A DNA stretch of 64,000 bases from positions 2,418,001 through 2,482,000 of the forward strand of contig CP019454.1 in NCBI GenBank assembly GCA_002951815.1, in the 5' to 3' direction. This DNA is from Sulfobacillus thermotolerans. GTDB taxonomy: Bacteria; Bacillota; Sulfobacillia; Sulfobacillales; Sulfobacillaceae. Position numbers and translations under genes: made by a program. Shown here piece by piece: positions 7,596 through 18,271 of this stretch (position 1 is the stretch's first letter; every line of letters starts with the position of its first letter). The notes below the pieces were generated by a model. The model was given only the letters and a program-made list of their open reading frames with translations, searched no databases and had not been told where the DNA came from.

Positions 7596-9563
7596 ATGGA
7601 GATGAAGCGGCCGGCTCGGGTGCTCGTTTTGAACGTCAGCCCCAGTGTGGATTGCGGACGCTTTCCGATTAAGCGCATTGTCCATGATACGGTAACCGTA
7701 TCAGCGGATTTGGTGGCGGACGGTCATGATGTGGTACGCGGACGTCTTGCTTACCGGGTAAGGCCTGATGGACTATGGCAGTTTGTTCCCCTTGCGCATC
7801 AGGGGAACGACCGGTACCAAGGCACATTTAAGACCACGACCGTCGGTGTCTATGAATATCGCGTGGAAGGTTATATTGATGCCTATGCGACGTGGCGGGA
7901 GCGCTTTGAGAAAAAGCGGGCTATCAACCAAGACCTTCCGCGGGAACTGGCACAATTGGCGCAGATTATCGCCCAGCATCTTGCCATGGCATCGTCTTTG
8001 CCCGAGGATGTTCGAATTCAGCTGGCTCAGGTGCAACAACAGTTGGAATCACTGGATGTCGAAGCCGCTGCCGATCTTGCCACATCGAAGGTATTGCAAG
8101 ACCTCATGCTTAAGGCGCAAGATGATCAAGATGTGGGACGCTCGGAGATTTTCTTAGTGCGCGTCGACCGGCCGCGGGCCCTTTTTGGCGCGTGGTACGA
8201 ATTCTTTCCGCGTTCGTGCGCGCGGGAGGGGAGCCGGCACGGGACCTTTGCCGAGAGCGAGCCGTTTTTGGAATATGTCGCGGGACTTGGGTTTGATGTT
8301 GTCTATCTGCCCCCCATTCACCCGATTGGGACGATTCATCGTAAGGGAGTCAATAACCACACCACGGCAAAGGCATCGGACCCCGGCAGTCCTTGGGCTA
8401 TTGGAAGTGCTCAAGGCGGACATCTAGCGATTGAACCGTCCTTAGGAACTCTTGCGGATTTTGATCATTTCCACCAGAGCGTACAGCAGCTCGGCATGGA
8501 ATTGGCGATGGACATCACATTCCAGTGCGCGCCGGATCATCCCTGGGTGCAAGAACATCCCGAGTGGTTTAGCCATTTTCCCGATGGAAGCATACAATAT
8601 GCAGAAAATCCTCCCAAAAAGTATGAAGATGTATACCCCTTAAATTTTGACACGCCGGCGTGGCAAGCCTTGTGGGAAGCTTTAAAGGATGTCGTAAAAT
8701 TTTGGGCGGACCGCGGAGTGCGTATCTTTCGTGTCGATAATCCCCACACCAAACCCTTGGCGTTTTGGGAGTGGCTGATTGGACAAATTCAAGCGCAATA
8801 TCCGGATGCCATATTTTTATCGGAGGCGTTTACGCGGCCCAAATTAATGTATGCTCTATCCAAAGCCGGATTTAGTCAATCGTATACCTATTTTGCATGG
8901 CGCAATACACCGGCGGATTTGAGGCAATATTTAATGGAATTGACGCGCACCGAGGTCAAGGAATTTTTTCGTCCCAATTTCTGGCCAAATACCCCGGACA
9001 TTTTGCCTGAATTTTTACAGACACCCAACGTCACAGCGTTCGCTATCCGGTTGATTCTCGCCGCCACTTTAGCTGCGAGCTATGGGATTTATGGGCCAGC
9101 TTATGAACTGTTGGAATCGAGACCTGTACGGCCAGGAAGCGAAGAATATGATCATTCCGAGAAATATGAAATCCGGCACTGGGACCTTAGCCAGACACCT
9201 AATCTCCAGCACTTAATTCGGCAGGTGAATGCGATTCGTCACCAAGAGGCAGCCTTGCATAACAATCATTCCTTAGAATTTCATGGTTGTGACAATCCTA
9301 TGCTGCTGGTCTACAGCAAACAAAGCCAAGTAGATGGCCGTGTATTGTTGATGGTGGTCAATACCGACCCAGTTTATACACAATCGGGTTGGACGGCGTT
9401 GAATATGCAGATTTTAGGGATGGCGGATGATGCCGTCTATATCGTTCACGATTTATTAACGGATGCGCGCTATGAATGGCGGGGACCTTATAATTACGTG
9501 GAACTTCGTCCAGATAGTTATAATGCGCATATTTTTCGGATTGAGGCCAAAGAGGGGATATAA
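7596..9563 (+). CDS. glgE: alpha-1,4-glucan:maltose-1-phosphate maltosyltransferase
   Basis: Transfers maltose from maltose-1-phosphate to the non-reducing end of alpha-1,4-glucans (GH13_3); cytosolic. The 655-residue length is typical. The N-terminal domain shows the GlgE-type DCGRFPIKR and ADGHDVVRG segments; the barrel contains [13 protein letters not shown], the nucleophile Asp (about 380) in [10 protein letters not shown] and the acid/base Glu (about 410) in LSEAFTRPK. The ATG at 7596 has AAAGGGGAG six bases upstream; a longer frame from 7491 lies inside the GH57 gene. Second gene of the glucan operon; its stop codon overlaps the next start (TAATG). The adjacent treS-mak supplies maltose-1-phosphate, so pathway context agrees fully. 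Confidence 0.96.
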   Translation: MEMKRPARVLVLNVSPSVDCGRFPIKRIVHDTVTVSADLVADGHDVVRGRLAYRVRPDGLWQFVPLAHQGNDRYQGTFKTTTVGVYEYRVEGYIDAYATWRERFEKKRAINQDLPRELAQLAQIIAQHLAMASSLPEDVRIQLAQVQQQLESLDVEAAADLATSKVLQDLMLKAQDDQDVGRSEIFLVRVDRPRALFGAWYEFFPRSCAREGSRHGTFAESEPFLEYVAGLGFDVVYLPPIHPIGTIHRKGVNNHTTAKASDPGSPWAIGSAQGGHLAIEPSLGTLADFDHFHQSVQQLGMELAMDITFQCAPDHPWVQEHPEWFSHFPDGSIQYAENPPKKYEDVYPLNFDTPAWQALWEALKDVVKFWADRGVRIFRVDNPHTKPLAFWEWLIGQIQAQYPDAIFLSEAFTRPKLMYALSKAGFSQSYTYFAWRNTPADLRQYLMELTRTEVKEFFRPNFWPNTPDILPEFLQTPNVTAFAIRLILAATLAASYGIYGPAYELLESRPVRPGSEEYDHSEKYEIRHWDLSQTPNLQHLIRQVNAIRHQEAALHNNHSLEFHGCDNPMLLVYSKQSQVDGRVLLMVVNTDPVYTQSGWTALNMQILGMADDAVYIVHDLLTDARYEWRGPYNYVELRPDSYNAHIFRIEAKEGI

Positions 9564-12500
9564 TGCCACAAGAGATGATACATGTCGACCGTGCGGACTG
9601 GTACAAAGATGCGATTATTTACGAGTTACATGTGCGCACATTTTTTGATAGCAATGGAGATGGGATTGGAGACTTTGTGGGATTAACCGAAAAGCTTAGT
9701 TACTTGGCGGATTTGGGAGTCACCGCATTATGGCTGCTGCCCTTTTATCCATCGCCTTTAAAAGATGACGGTTATGACATTGCGGACTACATGAATATTC
9801 ATCCGGATTACGGTACCTTACGGGATTTCCGCCGATTTCTGCGAGCTGCCCATGATCTGGGACTGAAAGTAATTACCGAGCTGGTCGTGAATCACACCTC
9901 CGATCAGCACCCCTGGTTTCAACGCGCCCGCCGAGCGCCAGCCAATAGTCGTTACCGTAATTACTACGTATGGAGCGACACCCCAGACAAATATGCTGAT
10001 GCTCGCATTATTTTTCAAGATTTTGAACGATCCAATTGGACCTATGATGATGTGGCCGATGCGTATTATTGGCACCGCTTTTATTCCCATCAGCCCGATC
10101 TTAATTTCAACAATCCCGTCGTCAAGCGCGAGGTCTTCAAGATCCTCGACTTTTGGCTGGATATGGGCGTTGATGGCTTGCGATTGGATGCGGTACCGTA
10201 TTTGTACGAGCGTGAGGGGACCAATTGTGAAAATCTGCCCGAAACCCATCAATTCTTGCGGGAGCTTCGGGCCCACATTGACGAAAAATACCCCTCACGG
10301 ATGCTCTTGGCTGAAGCCAATCAGTGGCCAGAAGATGCGGCCTTGTATTTTGGCAACGGGGATGAATGTCACATGGCGTTTCATTTTCCGTTGATGCCGC
10401 GCATGTTTATGGCCTTATACATGGAAGATCGCTATCCGATTATGGACATCTTGGAGCATACGCCCGCGATTCCCGAATCGGCACAATGGGCCATCTTTTT
10501 GCGCAATCATGACGAGCTGACCTTGGAGATGGTGACTGACGAGGAACGCGATTATATGTACCGGGTCTATGGTAAAGAACCACAGTTTCGCATTAATGTC
10601 GGCATTCGCCGGCGGCTGGCCCCGCTTTTGGGCAATAATCGCCGCCGCATGGAACTGATGAATGCATTGCTTATGACCTTGCCAGGTACACCCGTGTTGT
10701 ATTATGGCAATGAAATAGGCATGGGCGACAATGTCTATCTTGGAGACCGGGACGGCGTGCGCACCCCGTTTCAGTGGAGTCCAGACCGCAATGCCGGATT
10801 TTCTCGCGCCAACCCTCAGCGGCTGTGCCTTCCCGTCATTGTCGACCCTGAATACCATTATGAATCGGTCAACGTCGAAGCGCAGCAAAACAATCCTTCT
10901 AGCTTCTTGTGGTGGATGCGCCGCATTATTGCTTTGAGAAAATCTTCAAATGCGTTTGGGCGGGGTGCTTTGCGCTTTTTGGTCACGGATAATCCCAAAG
11001 TGTTGGCCTTTGTACGTGAGTATGACTCTGAGCGCATTATGGTGGTGGCCAATCTTTCGCGCTTTGTTCAAGCGGTCACCATCGACACGGCGGATATGAT
11101 CGGGCAAAGTGTGGCGGAAATGTTCTCCCATTCGACGTTCCCACCGATTTCGCATGAGAGCACGGTTTACACGTTAGGGCCTCACGACTTTTATCTCTTT
11201 CGCCTCGAAGACCCGGTCCAGGAGTTGGCTGCGCCTGCTGGAATGCCAGGCCCTCTATCCGTCGCGATTAGCGATTTCGCGCAAATGCCACGGGTCTTAG
11301 ATGCCCTAACGGACTTCATGCCCGAGTATTTGCCTAGGCAACGGTGGTTCGCGGGCAAGGGATTGCGCATTATGCAAGTGGAGCATGAAGCGTGGATTCC
11401 GGTCGGTCAGCACGGGGGATTATGGATTATCCGGGTGCGCTATATGGGAGGGGGCGAGGAACGTTACGAGCTGCCCTTATGGTTGGAGTCTGGAGTGGCG
11501 GACGCGGCTCTTGGCCTCTTTTCATGGCACAATGAGACGTGGAGTGTGTTGGAAGGTACCGACTATCCCGCGTTTTGGCACGATTTGGGGCGCTATTGGA
11601 TTTATCCAGAGCGCTTAAGCAGCAAAGATTTCGAACGGAAAACCACCGGGGCCTGGCGCAACCGAGAACGTGGAGAGGCTCTGAATGAAGATCCGACCCC
11701 GCTGCATGCGGAACAAAGCAACACGTCAGTAGTGTTTGGGACGCGGTGGATGATGAAATTGTTTCGTCGTCTTGAAGATGGCATTAACCCGGACTGGGAA
11801 GTCGGGAAATTTCTGACGGATCATCATGGAGAACAGGTGGCTCCCAGGACATGGATGGGGTGGGAGTATCATCCGGGGACACATCAATACCAACTCGGTA
11901 TCTTGCAAGAATATGTCGTGAACCACGGGGATGCGTGGACCTACACCTTGGATCACCTGACGCGGTATTTTGAATTAGCGGCCGCACATACGGACACCGT
12001 GCAACCGGTCACGTGCCACAATTGGTGGACCGACCGCACTTGGGTGCCGAATGAAACGGTGCACGCGATGATGGGGGAGTTTATTGGCCAAGCAGCCCTC
12101 ATGGGCCGTCAGACAGCCGAAATGCATCGCCTGTTGGCCTCAGACGCCACCATCCCCGAATTTCGGCCTGAACCTTTTTCTGCGCTTGACCAACGCGCCA
12201 CCTACCAGTCCATGCGACAAACGGCCGACCGGACGTTAAGTGAACTTCAAGACCGTTTGCCGCACTTAGACGAAGTCTTAAGACCCTTAGCCGAAGCGGT
12301 TATCGCGCGGTGGGAGGGAATCGATACGCTTCTGCGCAAGGCCGCACGGCCCACGGTTCAAGGGGCAAAAATCCGCTGTCATGGTGACTATCATTTAGGG
12401 CAATTGCTGTACACTGGTGAAGCCTTCAAAGTGGTGGACTTTGAAGGAGAACCGCTGCTATCGTTAACCCAAAGGCGCATCAAACGCTCGCCGTTCAAGG

Positions 12501-12811
12501 ATGTGGCAGGAATGGTGCGCTCTTTCCATTATGCCGCTTTGACCCAGGCCCTCCGTCAAGAAGAGTTTGGGGTGGCCTTTGACACGTTGCGACCGTGGGC
12601 CATTGCGTGGTTTCAAGCAGCGACGGTACGCTTTTTGGACTCGTACCGAGCTAGTATGCCGGCACCCTTATTGCCCGAGTGGGGGACGGATTGGTTATCA
12701 GCATTTATTCTCGAAAAGGCCATTTATGAACTGCGCTATGAGTTGCGCAATCGTCCCGCCTGGACCCGTATTCCCATGGAAGGCATCTTAAGTCTCATTC
12801 CCCAAGAGTAA
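9563..12811 (+). CDS. treS: trehalose synthase - maltokinase fusion
   Basis: Bifunctional protein of 1082 residues. Residues 1 to about 560 form a GH13_16 trehalose synthase (trehalose/maltose isomerisation): [16 protein letters not shown], nucleophile Asp near 206 in [12 protein letters not shown], acid/base Glu near 250 in [10 protein letters not shown] and the [10 protein letters not shown] segment near 313. Residues about 590-1082 form a maltokinase (Mak/Pep2) with the kinase-like catalytic CHGDYHLGQ near 938 and the metal-binding DFEGEP near 958. The fusion converts trehalose-derived maltose to maltose-1-phosphate, the GlgE donor. Its ATG overlaps the glgE stop by 1 bp and glgB follows within about 30 bp. 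Such TreS-Mak fusions are known from other bacteria with the GlgE pathway. Confidence 0.95.
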   Translation: MPQEMIHVDRADWYKDAIIYELHVRTFFDSNGDGIGDFVGLTEKLSYLADLGVTALWLLPFYPSPLKDDGYDIADYMNIHPDYGTLRDFRRFLRAAHDLGLKVITELVVNHTSDQHPWFQRARRAPANSRYRNYYVWSDTPDKYADARIIFQDFERSNWTYDDVADAYYWHRFYSHQPDLNFNNPVVKREVFKILDFWLDMGVDGLRLDAVPYLYEREGTNCENLPETHQFLRELRAHIDEKYPSRMLLAEANQWPEDAALYFGNGDECHMAFHFPLMPRMFMALYMEDRYPIMDILEHTPAIPESAQWAIFLRNHDELTLEMVTDEERDYMYRVYGKEPQFRINVGIRRRLAPLLGNNRRRMELMNALLMTLPGTPVLYYGNEIGMGDNVYLGDRDGVRTPFQWSPDRNAGFSRANPQRLCLPVIVDPEYHYESVNVEAQQNNPSSFLWWMRRIIALRKSSNAFGRGALRFLVTDNPKVLAFVREYDSERIMVVANLSRFVQAVTIDTADMIGQSVAEMFSHSTFPPISHESTVYTLGPHDFYLFRLEDPVQELAAPAGMPGPLSVAISDFAQMPRVLDALTDFMPEYLPRQRWFAGKGLRIMQVEHEAWIPVGQHGGLWIIRVRYMGGGEERYELPLWLESGVADAALGLFSWHNETWSVLEGTDYPAFWHDLGRYWIYPERLSSKDFERKTTGAWRNRERGEALNEDPTPLHAEQSNTSVVFGTRWMMKLFRRLEDGINPDWEVGKFLTDHHGEQVAPRTWMGWEYHPGTHQYQLGILQEYVVNHGDAWTYTLDHLTRYFELAAAHTDTVQPVTCHNWWTDRTWVPNETVHAMMGEFIGQAALMGRQTAEMHRLLASDATIPEFRPEPFSALDQRATYQSMRQTADRTLSELQDRLPHLDEVLRPLAEAVIARWEGIDTLLRKAARPTVQGAKIRCHGDYHLGQLLYTGEAFKVVDFEGEPLLSLTQRRIKRSPFKDVAGMVRSFHYAALTQALRQEEFGVAFDTLRPWAIAWFQAATVRFLDSYRASMPAPLLPEWGTDWLSAFILEKAIYELRYELRNRPAWTRIPMEGILSLIPQE

Positions 12812-12841
12812 GGCATGAAATTGGAAAGGAGACATGACGTG

Positions 12842-14740
12842 ATGCATAAAGACCATTTAGACGATGCAACGCTCTACTTATTCAACGAAGGGTCTGAGGC
12901 TCAACTCTATCGGCATTTTGGGGCGCAGCGGGTTGACCTCTTAACAGATGCCGTGCGATTTGCGGTATGGGCCCCCGCGGCCGCGTATGTGTCAGTTGTA
13001 GGGACGTTCAATGCGTGGGATCCGAAGCGCAATCCCTTGCAACCGGCCGGCGTGTCGGGCGTTCATGTTGGCACGGTCGAGGGCGTTCCCGTGGGCTCTT
13101 TATATAAATACCATATTGAAACGCCTTCTATGGGATTTTCGGGGGACAAAGCCGATCCCGTGGCTTTTGGCATGGAAATCCCGCCGAAAACCGCCTCGGT
13201 GGTCACCGATTTATCCTATACGTGGCATGATGCGGCGTGGTTGGCGCGTCGGCAATCGGGCGATTGGCGTGCGCAGCCGATGAGCATTTATGAAGTGCAT
13301 CTCGGATCGTGGCGTAAACATCAGGACCAAACATCGTTGAGCTATCAGGAGTTGGCCGATGAGCTTGTGGATTATGTGAAACGGACCGGGTTTACCCATG
13401 TTGAATTCATGCCCGTGATGGAACATCCTTACTATGGGTCATGGGGGTACCAAACGACAAGCTACTTTGCCCCATCTCGACGTTACGGCACACCGCAAGA
13501 CCTCATGTATTTAATTGACCGGTTACATCAAGCCGACATTGGGGTGTTATTGGATTGGGTGCCGTCTCATTTTGCTACGGACGATTTTGGATTAGGTTTG
13601 TTCGATGGCACCCATTTGTATGAGCATGCCGATCCACGGCAAGGCATTCATCCCCAGTGGCATAGCTATGTGTTCAACTATGGGCGCAATGAAGTGCGCA
13701 GCTTTTTAGTGTCGAGCGCCATGTTCTGGGTGGATATCTTTCACGCCGATGGGTTGCGCGTGGATGCGGTGAGCTCGATGCTTTATTTAAATTTTGGTCG
13801 CGAAGAGGGCCAATGGGTGCCCAACCGCTACGGTGGGTACGAAAATTTAGAGGCCATTGCCTTTTTGCGGCAAGTGACCCATGTGATTCATGAGACATTT
13901 CCCGGGGTTTTGATGATCGCGGAGGAGTCCACGGCGTGGCCGGGCGTTTCGCGGTCCGCCCAAGAGGGTGGATTAGGGTTTGATTTGAAGTGGGATATGG
14001 GATGGATGCACGATACGCTTGATTACATGGCCCTCGACCCAATTTACCGTCGCTATCACCATGATGCTTTGACATTTCGCCCCATGTACGCGCAAAGCGA
14101 GCGCTTCATCTTGCCCCTATCGCACGACGAGGTGGTGCACCAAAAAGGGTCGTTATTGACCAAAATGTCCGGAGACACATGGCAAAAGTTTGCCAACTTA
14201 CGTCTATTGTTGGCCTATCAGTATGCCGTACCCGGGAAAAAACTGCTGTTTATGGGGGGGGAATTTGGTCAATGGCGCGAATGGTCGCATGACCGCGAAA
14301 TTGACTGGTTTTTGCTCGGGCAGAGCAGTCATGCGGGGCTCTGGCAATTGGTGCAAGACTTGAATCATCGCTACCGAACCACTCCAGCTTGGTATCAGGG
14401 CGACCACGACAACGAGGGCTTTGCATGGTGCGATTTCGCGGATCGTGCGGCGAGTGTTTTAAGCTTCTTTCGCCGAGACCTTGAAGGGCGCTCGGTGTTG
14501 GCCGTGTTTAATTTCACGCCGGTTGTCCGCACCCATTACCGGTTGGGCGTACCTCACGAAGGCTTGTGGCACGAAGTGTTGAATACGGATGCGGCGTGCT
14601 ACGGAGGAAGCAATCAAGGCAATTTAGGCGGCGTTTGGGCCGAAGCCTTGCCGTGGGGAGGACAGGCCTGGTCGCTAGCCTTGACGCTGCCTCCTCTCGC
14701 GGCCGTATTTTTTGAGCCCCCTAGCGTTGAAAGGGATTAA
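12842..14740 (+). CDS. glgB: 1,4-alpha-glucan branching enzyme
   Basis: Introduces alpha-1,6 branches into glucan (GH13, cytosolic); about 632 residues. An N-terminal CBM48-type module (RFAVWAPAAAYVSVVGTFN) precedes the barrel with DWVPSHFATDD, the nucleophile Asp near 306 in DGLRVDAVSSMLY, the acid/base Glu near 361 in IAEESTAWPG and the SHDEVVHQKGS segment near 427. AAAGGAG (12825-12831) precedes adjacent GTG (12839) and ATG (12842) candidates; the ATG at 12815 has a poorer ribosome site. It is the last gene of the glucan operon. The 3' end overlaps the convergent ThyX-like gene by 20 bp, leaving no space for a separate terminator. Confidence 0.95.
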   Translation: MHKDHLDDATLYLFNEGSEAQLYRHFGAQRVDLLTDAVRFAVWAPAAAYVSVVGTFNAWDPKRNPLQPAGVSGVHVGTVEGVPVGSLYKYHIETPSMGFSGDKADPVAFGMEIPPKTASVVTDLSYTWHDAAWLARRQSGDWRAQPMSIYEVHLGSWRKHQDQTSLSYQELADELVDYVKRTGFTHVEFMPVMEHPYYGSWGYQTTSYFAPSRRYGTPQDLMYLIDRLHQADIGVLLDWVPSHFATDDFGLGLFDGTHLYEHADPRQGIHPQWHSYVFNYGRNEVRSFLVSSAMFWVDIFHADGLRVDAVSSMLYLNFGREEGQWVPNRYGGYENLEAIAFLRQVTHVIHETFPGVLMIAEESTAWPGVSRSAQEGGLGFDLKWDMGWMHDTLDYMALDPIYRRYHHDALTFRPMYAQSERFILPLSHDEVVHQKGSLLTKMSGDTWQKFANLRLLLAYQYAVPGKKLLFMGGEFGQWREWSHDREIDWFLLGQSSHAGLWQLVQDLNHRYRTTPAWYQGDHDNEGFAWCDFADRAASVLSFFRRDLEGRSVLAVFNFTPVVRTHYRLGVPHEGLWHEVLNTDAACYGGSNQGNLGGVWAEALPWGGQAWSLALTLPPLAAVFFEPPSVERD

Positions 14741-16133
14741 AGGTATCTGGTGGTGTGACCCGGATGTAGCGGGCTAATGCCGGCTGGGCTTGCTCGATCG
14801 CTTGATACATGTCCCAAGCCAATTGGCGATAACTGAAATGGCCTTGGGAACGGCTGCGCAATTCGATAATGTAAGCGGCTTCGGTGATATCCATGCGCAT
14901 GAGGACACGGCGCTTATGAGCCAGTGGCAGCAAATATGGAAGGTGCTGTGGCGGCACCGCATACGCCGCGAGGCGTTCATAGTACGCGGCAAAGTGGCGC
15001 GTCAGACGTGATTGTACCGAGGTTCCCCCAAGCACCGCCGGAATCGCATAGGACATGGCCAATGAGAGATTCTGAGCCGACTTGTAAACCCGCCGGTGGC
15101 GATTGAAATCGCGAAAGGCGCCGACATCCATTGTGAGGTCAAAGGTTAAAGGGGCTTGACGCATGAAGGCTGGCCATTCATCGTGCGGTCCACGCCGGGC
15201 GAACACATCATTGAGCAAATCGGTTTGCTCGCTACGAGAGAGGCTGGCCGCGTAGGCCAAATATTGGCGGTAGGACGCCTGGCCAAACGGGTACAACAGC
15301 TGGGCAATTTGGGCGTGGAGCGGATCGGTGTCGATAATCAAATCGACAGCCATGGACGACATTGATGATGGCGCCACTTGGGCCGCAATCGGCTCTAATA
15401 AAGCCCGCAAGGCCTGTCGATACGAGTCAGCCACGGCATATTTAATCAATGTGGGCACTGCGGGATGGGATGCGTCCGTGGAGGGCGCGATGCTGACGGG
15501 CGGCTTTTCTGTTACGGCGGCTTTCATCTGTAAAGCGATATCTTGCACCTCAGGAAGAGAGGAGGACAAGAGTCGTGCGATTTGTTGCTCTAAGGTGCGC
15601 GCATTGGTTATTTGGCCCAGACTGGTCAACGCATTCAATGGCAAGCAGTAGCGGGCAATGTCAAGAGCCCGTGCCCGAATAATCCGTTCATACGCTTTGG
15701 CGTCCATCTCTTCAGGCTTAGGATACCAGCTCCTTTGAAGGTCCAAGGACTCCTCTAGGACACTGTGATAGAGGGCAAACAATTCTTGTGTGGCCTCGTC
15801 GTAAAACTCCTTGGCATCGGACGGACGATAATATGGCGCGTGATCGAAATTTTGATAGCGCGTTGAGCGTTCTTGACCATCCCATAGCGGCTCGTCGACA
15901 ATCTCCATCGCCGCAAGCAAAGAAATGTCCTCCACCGCGAGGGCAACATGCGCAAGATCCGCGATGGAGGCATGTCCATAATCAAAATAAAAGGTGTTGA
16001 GAAATTGCGCAGCTTTGTCCTCTGAGAGTTCTAGTAAATTCTGTCGCAACGAGCGCCGGGACCGTGAATACTTTGCCATGCCATACGCCAGCACTTCAGG
16101 GGGCACATTGGTTACGGAATAAATTTGCGGCAT
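14721..16133 (-). CDS. ThyX-like protein with two tandem domains
   Basis: 470-residue protein in the flavin-dependent thymidylate synthase superfamily, but about twice the length of a single ThyX chain. The N-terminal half has YGHASIADLAHVALAVE (like the ThyX HxS..EH region) and QERSTRYQNF; the C-terminal half has FNRHRRVYKSAQNLSLAMSY, close to the ThyX RHR..S motif. This two-domain architecture is known among annotated FAD-dependent thymidylate synthases of unclear activity. AAGGAG lies 8 nt before the ATG. It overlaps the glgB tail and sits 22 bp downstream of a small gene on the same strand. It may be a true alternative thymidylate synthase or a relative with another flavin reaction. Confidence 0.8.
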   Translation of the reverse strand: MPQIYSVTNVPPEVLAYGMAKYSRSRRSLRQNLLELSEDKAAQFLNTFYFDYGHASIADLAHVALAVEDISLLAAMEIVDEPLWDGQERSTRYQNFDHAPYYRPSDAKEFYDEATQELFALYHSVLEESLDLQRSWYPKPEEMDAKAYERIIRARALDIARYCLPLNALTSLGQITNARTLEQQIARLLSSSLPEVQDIALQMKAAVTEKPPVSIAPSTDASHPAVPTLIKYAVADSYRQALRALLEPIAAQVAPSSMSSMAVDLIIDTDPLHAQIAQLLYPFGQASYRQYLAYAASLSRSEQTDLLNDVFARRGPHDEWPAFMRQAPLTFDLTMDVGAFRDFNRHRRVYKSAQNLSLAMSYAIPAVLGGTSVQSRLTRHFAAYYERLAAYAVPPQHLPYLLPLAHKRRVLMRMDITEAAYIIELRSRSQGHFSYRQLAWDMYQAIEQAQPALARYIRVTPPDTFNPFQR

Positions 16134-16155
16134 ATGGATCTCCTTGACTATCGAT

Positions 16156-16482
16156 TTAGCGGTAACGCAAGCCTATTAGCATAATGGCTGCCGACCGTCC
16201 CGCACTGGATAATTGCCCAAGTTCGGCCAATTGGCAATCACCATCACTGTGCAAGGCTTCGGCAATGCGGAGAAGAATCTTCTGTTCCGCATTGTAATGG
16301 ACAGCTTCTTGGTGAATAGCTTCCCAGTTGACCTGCCGGTTGTCAAGATCGACCCATTGCATGAGCCGCATGCGTTGCGTATCAGAAAACATCGGCAATG
16401 AGAAGGTCTCGATTACCGCATTCCACTGGGGTGTTTGACGCACCCAAATATGGGGACCTACGAGATATTGATAGGTTGTCAT
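16156..16482 (-). CDS. small protein of unknown function upstream of the ThyX-like gene
   Basis: 108-residue soluble protein not recognised as a known family. A strong TAAGGAGG ends five bases before its ATG, and it is followed after 22 bp by the ThyX-like gene on the same strand, so the two probably form an operon. The C-terminal half is helical (NAEQKILLRIAEAL, then a GRSAAIMLIGLRYR end). There are no membrane segments and no cysteine pairs. The ribosome site and operon position support a real gene; no function is proposed. Confidence 0.7.
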   Translation of the reverse strand: MTTYQYLVGPHIWVRQTPQWNAVIETFSLPMFSDTQRMRLMQWVDLDNRQVNWEAIHQEAVHYNAEQKILLRIAEALHSDGDCQLAELGQLSSAGRSAAIMLIGLRYR

Positions 16483-16733
16483 ACGGCCTCCTTAATATAC
16501 TTTCTTACAATATTAACGCAATCGCTGTCGAATGTAACAAGAAAAGAGTGGGAATTATTGCGAAAAATGGTGAGGCCATGGCGCCTTTGCTGTGATCAGT
16601 TGAGAAACCGTGCTTTGAGACGGCTTTATCTAGGTGCACCCGGGGCGCATTGGAATGCATGCCCTGCTCCGCGCTTTCACGCAGTACTAGTGGCGTGAGC
16701 TCAAGCCATGGTAAAGTTAGGGAGAGATGCTCC

Positions 16734-16949
16734 ATGCGAACCGGCTTTGCGCTCGCGACAAGATCTTGGCAACCGAGCGGGATGGTGTGTGTCCTAGTCT
16801 GTTCGCTGACGACGTTAGCGTTATTCACATCACGAGGTGGGAATGAAGTGTCGACCCCTTTAGGCATTGGATTACCTTTTTTTAAAATGGAGCCAAAAGC
16901 GATGTATGCTACACTAAGACTTGCTTACCCTATCCAAAGGCAACCGTAG
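16734..16949 (+). CDS. possible small single-pass membrane protein
   Basis: A 71-codon frame whose ATG has GGGAGAG about 8 nt upstream. It contains one hydrophobic segment near residues 17-33 (MVCVLVCSLTTLALF) and a tail STPLGIGLPFFKMEP. It ends 34 bp before the DUF4351-like gene on the same strand. No family was recognised and the opposite strand also carries an open frame here, so the call is tentative. Confidence 0.35.
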   Translation: MRTGFALATRSWQPSGMVCVLVCSLTTLALFTSRGGNEVSTPLGIGLPFFKMEPKAMYATLRLAYPIQRQP

Positions 16950-16983
16950 TCGATTGGGATTAGGTGAAGGGAGGCATTTTTCC

Positions 16984-17274
16984 ATGGCGGATATGTTTAA
17001 TTCCCTTTCTTTAGATGAAGCCCGGCAGGCTGGTTATGCACAAGGCCATGCGGAAGGTTGGCAGGAAGGCATTGAGGTTGGACTACATGAAGGAACGTTG
17101 GTGGCTTTACGGGCTGCCGTTTTGCGCATTGTCACGGCTCGGTGTGGCGTGCCGAACGATCAGGTGCGTTTACGGATAGCGTCCGAAACACAATGTGCCC
17201 AGTTGTATAAATGGATGGATGAACTCGTGGTGCCTGTGCGTTCGCAGAGCACCGACGATTTGTGGAATGCCTGA
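16984..17274 (+). CDS. small DUF4351-like protein (orphan Rpn-type C-terminal tail)
   Basis: 96-residue protein. The first half is a glycine-rich heptad-like helix (GYAQGHAEGWQEGIEVGLHEG) and the second half reads AVLRIVTARCGVPNDQVRLRIASETQCAQLYKWMDELV. This resembles the DUF4351-type C-terminal tail of Rpn/PDDEXK putative transposase proteins, where a GxxEGxxEG helix leads into a small helical bundle. No nuclease domain is present upstream. The start at ATG 16984 is supported by GGGAGG about nine bases before it. A glycosyltransferase gene follows on the same strand. It may be a relic, or an independent small protein like the Rpn small products. Confidence 0.6.
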   Translation: MADMFNSLSLDEARQAGYAQGHAEGWQEGIEVGLHEGTLVALRAAVLRIVTARCGVPNDQVRLRIASETQCAQLYKWMDELVVPVRSQSTDDLWNA

Positions 17275-17365
17275 AATTCATCCTGCGGAAAGGGTGGCCG
17301 CGAAAGCGCTAGATTAGAGGGAACGGGAATCGCAATGCCTGAGACGGGGAGGTCTTGCCAAGCGT

Positions 17366-18271
17366 ATGCCTGAGATAACGGCTAAAGGACGCGAGGTCGT
17401 TGTGCGTGGCCCTACGCGTAGCGCAGTGGGCCAAGCGCTGGAGACACGTTGTGCGTCCATGTTGAGCGGCTGGCGACTCCATAGATCGTCGTGGCCGCTT
17501 TTGTCGCATAATCGTCCCTATATCATTCAAACACGGATTGATAAGGGCAACGAGGGAAGCGTAGTCATCTTGGGCGGAGAGAATAAGCAAGGGATCCCTT
17601 TGCAGTGGGGGCCTTCCGAAGAAGGTGGCCTGCGTCTTCCGGTGCTTGGGGGCTTTGCTTCAGAGTTGTCCGGTGCGGTGTTTGACGTGACCGACCGCTT
17701 AAGGTTGACAGAGCGTCCGCGTATTTTATATTTAGGGACGTATCAAGATGGGGCAGGCCTTACGACGTTTTTGAAAGCCGTGCGCTCGCTGGTGTCATCG
17801 CAAGGAGAAGTGATTTTTCTTGACGGATCGGCATACCGAGCTCAGCTGGCACCCGTCGTGGGCCACATGGGTCTTGCGCAGCGGGCCATTTTTGCGCCGA
17901 CCTTAGCCCCTGCGGAACGAGAAGCCTTGTATCAATCCGCTGATTTAATTGTCTATGCGGACCAAAAACCTGGGCAGTTGTTTGGATTGCTCGATGCCTA
18001 TGCGGCTGGGCTTCCCGCCATGGTTGCTGATACTCCTGTATCGCGCCAGATGGTGGGGTATCCTGCCTTATTGACGGATCCTGCCAAACCTGAGATCTGG
18101 GCAGAGGGAATCCAAGAGTTGTTGGAAAATCACCGTTTGCGTGAGCAGCTGGTGGCGCGAGCATGGGAATTTGTTATGCCTCACCGCCTCCCACAAGTCT
18201 TTGAGGGCTGGCGTCAGGCTATCGAAGAATTCAGCGGCGGCACCTTGCAAGCGGAGAAAGGGGCACTATGA
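17366..18271 (+). CDS. GT-B glycosyltransferase-like protein, short N-terminal half
   Basis: 301-residue protein whose C-terminal two thirds is a GT4-type donor-binding domain: RILYLGTYQDGAGLTTFLKAV, LAPAEREALYQSADLIVYADQ, LFGLLDAYAAGLPAMVADTP, PEIWAEGIQELLEN. The N-terminal acceptor domain (normally about 170 residues) is reduced to roughly 100 residues of unclear homology. The ATG at 17366 has only a distant GGGGAGG, and a 12-codon frame starting at 17335 overlaps it, so the start is uncertain (ATG 17459 is an alternative). It overlaps the following thioredoxin-like gene by 4 bp. It could be a degenerate or specialised transferase; the substrate is unknown. Confidence 0.7.
   Translation: MPEITAKGREVVVRGPTRSAVGQALETRCASMLSGWRLHRSSWPLLSHNRPYIIQTRIDKGNEGSVVILGGENKQGIPLQWGPSEEGGLRLPVLGGFASELSGAVFDVTDRLRLTERPRILYLGTYQDGAGLTTFLKAVRSLVSSQGEVIFLDGSAYRAQLAPVVGHMGLAQRAIFAPTLAPAEREALYQSADLIVYADQKPGQLFGLLDAYAAGLPAMVADTPVSRQMVGYPALLTDPAKPEIWAEGIQELLENHRLREQLVARAWEFVMPHRLPQVFEGWRQAIEEFSGGTLQAEKGAL

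Noticed and set aside
16505-16867. Minus-strand open frame of 120 codons
   Set aside because: Composition is not protein-like, it opposes a possible small plus-strand gene, and no family resemblance was seen despite a weak AAGGT before its ATG.
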